This document shows, in pieces, positions 56,217 through 64,000 of a DNA stretch of 64,000 bases. Source of the stretch: Syntrophus gentianae (lineage in GTDB: Bacteria > Desulfobacterota > Syntrophia > Syntrophales > Syntrophaceae); the NCBI RefSeq assembly GCF_900109885.1, contig NZ_FOBS01000009.1, positions 1 to 64,000 on the forward strand, in the 5' to 3' direction. The notes beneath the pieces were generated by a model that was not told where the DNA came from, did not search any database, and worked only from the letters and a program-made list of their open reading frames with translations. The position numbers were made by a program, and so were the translations under genes. Numbering within the stretch: position 1 is the stretch's first letter; each line of letters opens with the position of its first letter.

Positions 56217-56969
56217 ATGAAATCTACCCGACTGGTTTCAATTTTTTTGCGGTCCCTCTTGATCCAGGCATCTTTCAATTTCTGGAGAATGCAAAACCTT
56301 GGCTTCGTCTATGCGTTGATCCCACTCATTCGGTTGCTGGGCAACGATCAAGGGCGTATGCAGGATCTGCTTTTGCGCCACCTGCAATTGTTTAACAGCC
56401 ATCCTTATATGACCGGGCCCATTCTTGGTTCGGTTGTCCACATTGAAGAGGATAATCTGAAGAAGAAAGCCCTCCAGAATGAAGATGCCCGTACCTTGAA
56501 AAATGCCCTTTGCGGGCCTTATGCAGCCATTGGCGATTCTTTCTTCTGGGGAGCCTATCGACCCTTGTCAGCCTTTACCGGGGTTCTTTTGGCCGTTGAG
56601 GAATATGCAGCTGCGCCTCTGATTACTTTTTGCATGTACAATTCTGTTTCATTATGGGTTCGATGGAGGGGGTTTACTGAAGGCTATCGATTAGGAAAAC
56701 TGGGCATTGATTTTGTGCGACGCTTGGATCTTCCTGAAAAAACGAAAAAGATTCGCTGGATTTCCCTGTCTATTCTCGCTCTTCTTGCTGTTCTCCTTTC
56801 CTCAAAGGAATCCGTTGCTGTTCTTGTTCCCTATGGGCGCATCGGCATGAGGATTGGGGGGCTTTTCTGTATCCTGTTATGCCTCTGGGCCGTGAAAAAG
56901 GGGATATCGCCCGTGCATATTCTGTATGGGATGGCGGGAATTATTTTCCTCTTATGTACAGTGAAATGA
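56217..56969 (+). CDS. PTS mannose/fructose/sorbose-type EIID component
   Basis: A 250-residue membrane protein with the EIID core: SLLIQASFNFWRMQNLGFVY, SHPYMTGPILGSVVHIEED, ALCGPYAAIGDSFFWGAYRP, and several TM segments in the C-terminal half. It would be one of the two membrane parts of a mannose-type transporter, but EIIA, EIIB and EIIC are not adjacent. The 181-base upstream gap, with an unusual GCTAGCTAGC repeat-like stretch, holds no gene. The stop overlaps the HPr start by 4 bases. Confidence 0.85.
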   Translation: MKSTRLVSIFLRSLLIQASFNFWRMQNLGFVYALIPLIRLLGNDQGRMQDLLLRHLQLFNSHPYMTGPILGSVVHIEEDNLKKKALQNEDARTLKNALCGPYAAIGDSFFWGAYRPLSAFTGVLLAVEEYAAAPLITFCMYNSVSLWVRWRGFTEGYRLGKLGIDFVRRLDLPEKTKKIRWISLSILALLAVLLSSKESVAVLVPYGRIGMRIGGLFCILLCLWAVKKGISPVHILYGMAGIIFLLCTVK

Positions 56970-57235
56970 TTGAAATTCGGACGTTTGAATTAAAAAATAA
57001 ACTGGGCCTTCATGCCCGTGTTGCGGCCAAACTTGTGGGTGCTGCCAGAGGATTTAAATCTAGGATTATTCTGGAGAGAGAAGGTCGGGAGGTCAATGGA
57101 AAAAGTCTCCTGGGCATCCTGACCCTGGCCTGTCCTCAGGGGAGCCGAGTGACCGTCCGGGCAGAGGGTGTGGATGCTCTTCAGGCCATAGAAGATCTGG
57201 GAGAGCTTTTTGAGAACAAGTTTGGTGAATCATGA
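56966..57235 (+). CDS. ptsH: Phosphocarrier protein HPr
   Basis: An 89-residue protein starting at ATG 56966 (ATGA overlap with EIID). The phosphorylated histidine is H16 in LGLHARVAAKL. Ser47 in NGKSLLGIL matches the regulatory Ser46 site used by HPr kinase in organisms that have one. It takes phosphate from EI and passes it to EIIA. In-frame ATGs farther upstream are inside the EIID gene. Coupled to ptsI by a 4-base overlap. Confidence 0.92.
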   Translation: MIEIRTFELKNKLGLHARVAAKLVGAARGFKSRIILEREGREVNGKSLLGILTLACPQGSRVTVRAEGVDALQAIEDLGELFENKFGES

Positions 57236-59016
57236 GCGTAATGGACGAAATAAAAAAGACGTTCGTGCTGAAGGGAATCGGCGTTTCCCCTGGAATTGCC
57301 TCTGGAAAGGCTTTCCTGTTTGATCCGTTGGGCAGTGAACTCTCCTTTTACAAACTAGGCGATAGAAGTCTGATCCCCCAGGAAATCGCGCGGTTTAAAT
57401 CTGCTTTAAGGGAATCGGAAAGAGAACTCCGTGAAATAAAGAACAGCATTCATGGAAAGATCGGCTCTGAGCCCTTGTACATCATTGATGTGCATCTCAT
57501 GCTTTTGCGGGATAAGTCTTTTATCCGCCACACCGTTGAACATATCCGGGACTCTTGCGTCAACGCCGAATGGGCTGTCCGGATGACAACGGATCAATAC
57601 CGGGAAGTGTTTGACCGGGTGGAGGATGAGTACCTCCGCAGTCGATTCAGTGACATCCAGTATGTGGGAAAACGAATCCTTCGTCATCTCTCGGGAGAAA
57701 GGAGGACGCCCTTTTCCGAGATCCGCGAAGAGGTTATCGTGGTGGCTTCAGATCTTTCTCCGGCGGATACGGCCCAGATGATGGTTCATAAGGTCCTGGG
57801 TTTTGCAACGGATATGGGAGGAAAGACATCTCACACAGCGATTGTTGCCCGTTCGATTGAGATTCCGGCGGTTGTCGCTCTGCAGAACATTACCCGCGTC
57901 GTTAAAACCAATGATGACTTGATCATTGATGGAACATCCGGGTTGATCATTGTGAACCCGGATCCGGAGGTGGCCAGACGTTATCAGGAAAAAAAGAAAC
58001 TTTACGAGGAAGTCCAGGAAGACTTTCTGAAATATGCGCATCTTCCGGCAAGGACGAAGGATTCCTACCAGGTCGACATCGGCTGTAACATAGAATTTCT
58101 CGAAGAAATTCCTTCGGCGATTGTTCATGGCGCTGAAGGAATTGGTCTTTATCGAACGGAGTTCATCTACATCAACCGGGATCACTTGCCGACGGAGGAG
58201 GAGCATTTTACCCATTACCGTCAGGTGGTTGGAATCGAAGGACTGGCCTGGGCGACGATTCGAACCTTTGATCTTGGGGGCGATAAATTCACCTCCGATC
58301 CGAAACTGGCAAAAGAAATGAATCCGCAACTGGGGTTGCGAGCCATTCGTTTCTGCTTGAAGGAAGTGGAGCAGTTCAAGGTTCAGTTGCGGGCGATCAT
58401 TCGCGCCAGCGCTTTTGGCAAACTCCGGATTATGTTTCCCATGGTTTCGGGCATCGAGGAGATCCGTGAAGCCAAAAGAATCTTCAATGATGTCATGAGA
58501 GACCTGATCGAGGAAGATGTGCCCATCGGGCGCGACATTGAAATCGGGGTCATGATTGAAGTGCCGTCAGCGGGCATCGTTGCGGAAGAATTGGCGAGGG
58601 AGGTTGATTTCTTCAGTATCGGAACCAACGATCTAATTCAGTACGTTCTTGCCATCGACCGGATCAATGAGCGCGTCGGTTATCTCTATGAGCCGCTTCA
58701 TCCTGCCGTATTGAGATTGATCCGCCATATCACCCGTGCCGGTCACAGCAACGGCATCCGGGTAGCGATGTGCGGTGAAATGGCCGGGGAACCCGTTTAT
58801 GCCCTCATTCTTCTTGGTCTTGAACTGGATGAACTGAGTATGAATCCCCTGGGGATTCCGCGAATGAAGAAAATCATCCAGAATTCCACCTTGCAGGAAT
58901 CCCGTGAGCTGCTGGACAAAGTCCTGAAATTACATTCTGCGACGGAAATACGCGATTATGTGGAACATTATATGAGACAGCGATTTCCGGAGGAATTTCC
59001 CGGCAATGAGCAATAA
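57232..59016 (+). CDS. ptsI: Phosphoenolpyruvate-protein phosphotransferase, Enzyme I
   Basis: A 594-residue cytoplasmic protein. The N-terminal domain holds the HPr-binding region and the phosphohistidine H201 in DMGGKTSHTAIVARS. The C-terminal PEP-binding barrel has RTEFIYINRD, GLRAIRFCLKE, MFPMVSG, IGVMIEVPSAGIVA, IGTNDLIQYVLAIDR and CGEMAGEP, where the last Cys is the acid/base. It moves phosphate from PEP to HPr. It is last in the EIID-HPr-EI set; a weak 5-bp hairpin follows at 59017-59031. Confidence 0.96.
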   Translation: MSVMDEIKKTFVLKGIGVSPGIASGKAFLFDPLGSELSFYKLGDRSLIPQEIARFKSALRESERELREIKNSIHGKIGSEPLYIIDVHLMLLRDKSFIRHTVEHIRDSCVNAEWAVRMTTDQYREVFDRVEDEYLRSRFSDIQYVGKRILRHLSGERRTPFSEIREEVIVVASDLSPADTAQMMVHKVLGFATDMGGKTSHTAIVARSIEIPAVVALQNITRVVKTNDDLIIDGTSGLIIVNPDPEVARRYQEKKKLYEEVQEDFLKYAHLPARTKDSYQVDIGCNIEFLEEIPSAIVHGAEGIGLYRTEFIYINRDHLPTEEEHFTHYRQVVGIEGLAWATIRTFDLGGDKFTSDPKLAKEMNPQLGLRAIRFCLKEVEQFKVQLRAIIRASAFGKLRIMFPMVSGIEEIREAKRIFNDVMRDLIEEDVPIGRDIEIGVMIEVPSAGIVAEELAREVDFFSIGTNDLIQYVLAIDRINERVGYLYEPLHPAVLRLIRHITRAGHSNGIRVAMCGEMAGEPVYALILLGLELDELSMNPLGIPRMKKIIQNSTLQESRELLDKVLKLHSATEIRDYVEHYMRQRFPEEFPGNEQ

Positions 59017-59062
59017 CCCGGCGATTCCGGGGTAAAATTCCCTTTGTTTCTTCAAGTCGGAA

Positions 59063-59410
59063 TTACTTGCCAGGCACTATAAGTCCCGATTCCTGCTGAC
59101 GCTGGTACTCCCTGGCCTCGGAGATCATCCGCTTGAATGCCTCTTCCATCGCCTGCGGGAATTTCCCCATGGCTTCCACCAGGGATTTCGCCTCAATAGG
59201 ACCCTGAATAGGCAGGGGGCCTTTCGGAGACATGACCTGGGCCTGACCCATAAAGAGGGGCACTCGGGTGGAATCCGGCGTGCCATCGGGCTTTACGGGG
59301 ACCAGCATCCGGATTGCCCCGACGTTCAGATCGGTGAAGGACTCTTCCCGATACAGGTTGTTCTGGTTGAATTGAGTTTCCTTCACTGGTTTTTCCTCAA
59401 AATTGTTCAC
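59063..59410 (-). CDS. Uncharacterised small cytoplasmic protein
   Basis: A 115-residue protein without signal or TM segment. It holds LNVGAIRMLVPVKPDGTPDS, then VPLFMGQAQVMSPKGPLPIQ and a C-terminal helix (AMGKFPQAMEEAFKRMISEA), with low-complexity termini. No family is recognised. It lies convergent to ptsI and after enolase on the same strand, but about 265 bases from it, so an operon is doubtful. It reads like a real, conserved protein because the middle is ordered and free of rare patterns. Confidence 0.6.
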   Translation of the reverse strand: MNNFEEKPVKETQFNQNNLYREESFTDLNVGAIRMLVPVKPDGTPDSTRVPLFMGQAQVMSPKGPLPIQGPIEAKSLVEAMGKFPQAMEEAFKRMISEAREYQRQQESGLIVPGK

Positions 59411-59578
59411 GAATTATTCCCCTTCATCTATAGTTGTTGATTCCTGAGATTCCTGCGGTTGACATGAAAACGCAGATTGCCGGCTGGAAAGGCCCGATGG
59501 TGAAGGTCAACCCTAAAGAAAAGTTCAAGGTCCGTCAAGAAATTTTCAATTCAGGGAATACGGTTTTTATACAAAACA

Positions 59579-59620
59579 TGAACCCTGAACGAGGGAGAAG
59601 TATCCCGAATTCAGGGTTCA
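59579..59620 (-). terminator. Possible terminator downstream of eno
   Basis: 11-bp arms TGAACCCTGAA (59579-59589) and TTCAGGGTTCA (59610-59620), plus an inner GGGA/TCCC. On the minus strand it is followed by CATGTTTTG, only a weak T-run. Confidence 0.4.
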
Positions 59621-59674
59621 CGGAAGATTTCAATCATTGAGGAAGCGACTGCCTTTTCCGGTATGAAAGGCCCC

Positions 59675-61037
<1,363 letters not shown>

Positions 61038-61178
61038 GATAGATGAATTCCTTAAATTCATGAGGCAAATGAGAAAAGATCAAGATTCAGCGATGTTGAA
61101 ATAAATTAAAGTGATTTTTCTGTTGCAATGGGGAAAGGGTATTGTTAAGCAGTTCCCAAAAAAGGAGCCGGTCCTGTT

Positions 61179-61631
61179 ATGCGCATCTTAGGTCTTGACT
61201 ATGGAGAGAAGCGGATTGGCGTCGCCCTCTGCGATGAACTTGGATGGACGGCCCAGGCTCTGACCACGGTCATCAGGAAATCCTGGCGAAGGGATGTCGG
61301 GTCCATTGCCGCTCTCGTCGAGGCTTATGGCGTGGAGAAAATCGTCATCGGTTACCCCCTGCGACTTGACGGTACGGAGGGAATCCAATGTGAAAAGGTC
61401 CTCCGTTTCGCCCGCCGTCTGGAGGCTGCCCTGGGCATTCCGATTGTTTCCTGGGATGAAACCCTGACGACGAAGGAGGCGGAAGAAATCCTGGCCCGGT
61501 CCGGGGTCCACCCAAAAAAACGAAGGGCGGTTGTGGACCGGCTGGCGGCCAGTCTGATTCTTCAATCCTACCTGGATGCGCTTCCGAAAGAAGAGAAGTT
61601 CCCGGATGCCGGCGCTGAAGATTGCCCATGA
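61179..61631 (+). CDS. ruvX: RuvX/YqgF Holliday-junction resolvase-like nuclease
   Basis: A 150-residue RNase H-fold protein: MRILGLDYGEKRIGVALCDE with D7 of the active site, KIVIGYPLRLDG, WDETLTTKEAEEIL and VDRLAASLILQSYLD. In bacteria the protein is mainly needed for 16S rRNA 5' end processing. The stop overlaps mltG by 4 bases. Confidence 0.93.
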   Translation: MRILGLDYGEKRIGVALCDELGWTAQALTTVIRKSWRRDVGSIAALVEAYGVEKIVIGYPLRLDGTEGIQCEKVLRFARRLEAALGIPIVSWDETLTTKEAEEILARSGVHPKKRRAVVDRLAASLILQSYLDALPKEEKFPDAGAEDCP

Positions 61632-62650
61632 GAAGAAAAAAAAGAAGTAAGAGAAAAGTCCTGCTGATACGTTTCCTGCTGATCCTGGCTTATTTCACGA
61701 TGGGCTGGTTTCTCCTTTATATCGACCGGCCGGTGGATCCGGATCTTCCCTCGAAAAAAGTGAGGATTCTGCCGGGAACGGGATTCTTCGAGGTGGTGGG
61801 CAAGCTTCAGCAGGAGGGACTCGTCCGTAACCCGCCGTTTTTTACCCTGCTGATTTTGACAAAGGGCGCCGCACGGCATTTAAGGTCAGGAGCCTATACC
61901 TTTTCCGGAAAGATGACCCCCCTGGCCATCGTCAATAAACTCTCCCGCGGTGAAATTGATGTCTGCAGGATCACGATTCATGAAGATATGAATTTGAAGG
62001 AAATCGCCGTCCATTTGGCCAAGTTGCACCTTGTTGACGAGAAGAAATTTCTGTCCCTGGCGGAAGACAGGACTTTTTTGAGGAGCCTGGGCATTGAAGA
62101 GGGCAGTGCCGAAGGCTATCTTTATCCGGATACCTATTTCTTCGACGACGTCGTCAGCCCGGAAGAGCTGATCCGCCGCATCGTAGGCCAGTTCTGGAGA
62201 GTCGTCAATCCGGAAATGCGCGATAAGGCCCGTCAGATGGGCATGACCATGAACCAATTCGTCACGCTGGCTTCTCTCATCGGCAAGGAAACGGGCTATA
62301 GCGCTGAAAAGCCGCTTATTGCGGCGGTATTTTTTAACAGAATGAAGAAAGGCATGCGTCTTCAGAGCGATCCCACCGCAGTCTACCATATGGCCCCCTT
62401 CGAAGGCAGAATCACACGGCGACATCTGTTGACCCCAACCCCTCACAATACCTATTTCATAAAAGGCCTGCCGCCGAGTCCTATTGCCAATCCTGGCAAA
62501 GATTCTCTCCTGGCGGCAATAAATCCCGCCAAAGTGGAGTATCTTTATTTTGTGTCCAACGGAAGCGGGTCCCATCAGTTCTCATCCACTCTGGAAGAAC
62601 ATAATCGGTCTGTTCTAAGGTATCGACTTACAAAGGAAAAAGACGAGTGA
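61628..62650 (+). CDS. mltG: Endolytic transglycosylase MltG
   Basis: A 340-residue protein from ATG 61628: a basic N-terminus, a TM at about residues 12-33 (LLIRFLLILAYFTMGWFLLY), and the YceG domain with the catalytic E221 in LIGKETGYSAEKPLIAAVFF. A LysM-like region precedes it (VRILPGTGFFEVVGKLQQEG). It cuts nascent glycan strands and helps end their synthesis. Confidence 0.93.
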   Translation: MRRKKRSKRKVLLIRFLLILAYFTMGWFLLYIDRPVDPDLPSKKVRILPGTGFFEVVGKLQQEGLVRNPPFFTLLILTKGAARHLRSGAYTFSGKMTPLAIVNKLSRGEIDVCRITIHEDMNLKEIAVHLAKLHLVDEKKFLSLAEDRTFLRSLGIEEGSAEGYLYPDTYFFDDVVSPEELIRRIVGQFWRVVNPEMRDKARQMGMTMNQFVTLASLIGKETGYSAEKPLIAAVFFNRMKKGMRLQSDPTAVYHMAPFEGRITRRHLLTPTPHNTYFIKGLPPSPIANPGKDSLLAAINPAKVEYLYFVSNGSGSHQFSSTLEEHNRSVLRYRLTKEKDE

Positions 62651-62657
62651 TTTTTTC

Positions 62658-62686
62658 TTGACAAACCGGAATCCCCCCTTTATATT
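62658..62686 (+). promoter_or_regulatory. Sigma-70 promoter of the mraZ/dcw cluster
   Basis: TTGACA (62658-62663), exactly 17 bases, TATATT (62681-62686). The likely start is near 62693, just before the MraZ boxes. Confidence 0.75.
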
Positions 62687-62695
62687 TGACCTGAA

Positions 62696-62720
62696 GTGGA
62701 GCAAAGTGGCTCGAAGTGGA
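62696..62720 (+). promoter_or_regulatory. MraZ operator: three direct GTGG boxes at 10-base spacing
   Basis: GTGGA at 62696, GTGGC at 62706 and GTGGA at 62716, each 5 bases apart. A weaker fourth copy (GGGGC) starts at 62726. Known MraZ operators are TGGGN-type direct repeats with 5-base spacers. Binding here would cover the transcription start and allow autorepression. Confidence 0.75.
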
Positions 62721-62733
62721 TGGGAGGGGCGCG

Positions 62734-63180
62734 GTGGCCGGTTTTCGGGGAGAATATTCCCATACCATTGATGAAAAAGGACGGATCATTTTCCCGGCAA
62801 AGTTTCGTGAGGTTTTGGCGGCGGACTATGACAATCGCCTGATCATCGCGAAATGGGATGGTTATCTCATGGTCTTCCCCGAAAAGGAATGGTCGCTTCT
62901 CGAAGACAAAATCCGGCAGGCCTCTCTGCTGAATAAGAGATCCAGAGACTTTCAACGTTTTTTTATGGCCGGCGCCGTCAGCTGCACGATTGATAATCAG
63001 GGCCGGGTCCTCATTCCTCCGAATCTTCGTACTTACGCAAACCTTGAAAAGGATATTGTCCTCGCCGGCATGTTGCGGGTTATTGAAATCTGGAACAGAG
63101 ACCTCTATGAAAAGAATTGTCAGAATACATCGGAGAATCTCGACGATTACGGCGAGTACATAACGGAACTCGGGCTCTGA
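62734..63180 (+). CDS. mraZ: Transcriptional regulator MraZ
   Basis: A 148-residue protein starting at GTG 62734, with GGGAGG 6 bases earlier; an ATG at 62719 lies inside the operator repeats and has no such site. Two AbrB-like swapped-hairpin domains are visible: [17 protein letters not shown] and [17 protein letters not shown]. It forms a ring and represses its own operon. Followed by rsmH after 2 bases. Confidence 0.95.
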   Translation: MAGFRGEYSHTIDEKGRIIFPAKFREVLAADYDNRLIIAKWDGYLMVFPEKEWSLLEDKIRQASLLNKRSRDFQRFFMAGAVSCTIDNQGRVLIPPNLRTYANLEKDIVLAGMLRVIEIWNRDLYEKNCQNTSENLDDYGEYITELGL

Positions 63181-63182
63181 GA

Positions 63183-64000
63183 ATGCTTGTCGAAAGGGAT
63201 GCCTATCATGAACCCGTACTCCTTGAAGAAGCCGTTGCTTCCCTGAACTGCCGCAGTGGAGGCGTCTACGTTGACGGAACGGTGGGCGGCGGAGGGCATG
63301 CCGGGCTCATTCTGGAAAGATCCGCTCCGGATGGTTTTCTTCTGGGGATGGATGTCGACAGTGAGGCCCTGGAGGCTGCAGAGAAGCATCTGATGGATTT
63401 CGGCCGGAGAAAGCACCTTGTCAAAGCGAATTATGCCAACATACGGGAAGTGCTTACGGACCAGGATATCTCCAAAGTCGACGGCATTTTACTCGATCTC
63501 GGGGTATCCTCCCATCAGCTGGATACGGCGGAACGGGGATTCAGTTTTCTCCATGAGGCACCGCTGGATATGCGCATGGACCCTCAATCCGGTCGGAGCG
63601 CCTATGATGTCGTCAATGCCTGTTCTGAACGAGAATTGAAGGAAATCATAAGGCAGTACGGAGAAGAAATCATGGCAGGACGGATTGCACGGGCGATTGC
63701 CGCAAAGCGGAAAGAGGCTCCGATTCGGACAACGACACGGCTTGCAGCCATTGTTGTCGGTGCGTTGCCGGGTTCTGCCCGGCACAAGAAAATCCATCCG
63801 GCAACCCGAACTTTCCAGGCCCTCCGGATTTACGTTAATAACGAGCTTGCCAACCTTTACCGTGCCATTCAAAGCGGCACCGACTGCCTTAAGTCAGGCG
63901 GCCGATTCTCCATTATCTCCTTTCACTCCCTGGAGGACGGCATTGTCAAAAATAGTTTCCGTTCTTTGGAGAAGGGATGTATCTGCCCGACCGATATGCC
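63183..64000 (+). CDS. rsmH: 16S rRNA (cytosine(1402)-N4)-methyltransferase RsmH, 3' end beyond window
   Basis: The 272 codons present begin at ATG 63183. They hold the SAM motif DGTVGGGGHAGLILERS, LLDLGVSSHQLDTAERGFSF, DMRMDPQSGRSAYDVVN, then RTFQALRIYVNNELANLYRA and ISFHSLEDGIVKNSF. About 40 residues of a normal RsmH (about 310) lie beyond 64000. It methylates N4 of C1402, complementing RsmI (44999). Confidence 0.96.
   Translation, partial: MLVERDAYHEPVLLEEAVASLNCRSGGVYVDGTVGGGGHAGLILERSAPDGFLLGMDVDSEALEAAEKHLMDFGRRKHLVKANYANIREVLTDQDISKVDGILLDLGVSSHQLDTAERGFSFLHEAPLDMRMDPQSGRSAYDVVNACSERELKEIIRQYGEEIMAGRIARAIAAKRKEAPIRTTTRLAAIVVGALPGSARHKKIHPATRTFQALRIYVNNELANLYRAIQSGTDCLKSGGRFSIISFHSLEDGIVKNSFRSLEKGCICPTDM

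Noticed and set aside
56879-56965. Longer N-terminus for HPr
   Set aside because: It would lie inside the EIID gene; ATG 56966 gives the standard HPr length and an ATGA overlap.
59434-59640. 68-codon plus-strand frame between the unknown gene and eno
   Set aside because: It crosses the 59579-59620 hairpin, lacks a ribosome site and looks like no known protein.

Overview
The window is a dense, mostly colinear stretch of a Gram-negative bacterial chromosome. Several features point to an anaerobic Deltaproteobacterium in the broad sense, most like Syntrophus/Syntrophales: an F1 ATP synthase operon that carries b' and b but not a and c, a pheS-pheT-ihfA-merR block, a PxxKW cysteine-rich protein, an exosortase-linked polysaccharide locus, a DHH-CBS-poly(A) polymerase fusion and a mannose-type PTS remnant. 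The genus is an inference from gene content and order only.

Layout. 1-328 is the end of an IS66-family insertion sequence; it has cut into an ATP-grasp gene whose 3' part survives to 917. 923-8945 is an AT-rich exopolysaccharide region: a Wzy-like polymerase, three GT4 glycosyltransferases, a pyruvyltransferase-family protein, an iron-sulfur F420-dehydrogenase-beta-like protein and a hexapeptide acyltransferase. 9076-17908 is the assembly, export and sorting part: fused exosortase-EpsI, a WecA-like initiating transferase, a TPR lipoprotein, a Wza-like export protein, a Wzz-like chain-length protein and a BY-kinase-like ATPase. A good sigma-54 promoter match lies before the Wza-like gene. A bidirectional terminator follows, then ppiD on the minus strand.

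19854-25354 is the rod-shape operon mreBCD-mrdA-rodA. 25787-31789 is atpF'-atpF-atpH-atpA-atpG-atpD-atpC, facing greA across a bidirectional terminator. 32789-42369 is a mixed housekeeping stretch: methyltransferase, DUF2007 protein, NUDIX hydrolase, radical SAM protein, TPM protein, nucleotidyltransferase-like protein, LemA, metallophosphoesterase and the DHH-CBS-poly(A) polymerase fusion. 42403-44762 (minus) encodes the two enzymes that turn UDP-glucose into UDP-xylose, which could feed the polysaccharide locus. 44999-47691 has rsmI, a repeat-bearing small protein, a GNA1162-like lipoprotein and pgsA.

47894-47968 is tRNA-Val(GAC). 48123-55625 is the translation operon thrS-infC-rpmI-rplT-pheS-pheT-ihfA-merR, in the same order as in E. 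coli; infC appears to start with AUA. 55754-59016 has a PxxKW protein and EIID-HPr-EI of the PTS. 59063-60961 (minus) has an uncharacterised small protein and enolase. 61179-64000 has ruvX-mltG, then the start of the division/cell-wall cluster, mraZ-rsmH, with a clear sigma-70 promoter and three MraZ boxes; rsmH runs off the end.

No CRISPR array, phage, toxin-antitoxin pair or rRNA is visible. The most unusual signals are the IS66-broken ATP-grasp gene, the sigma-54 site in the exosortase locus, the AUA start of infC, the Val-to-Cys change in the AtpD P-loop, the paired pyruvyltransferase and iron-sulfur genes, and an EIID-HPr-EI set with no adjacent EIIA, EIIB or EIIC.
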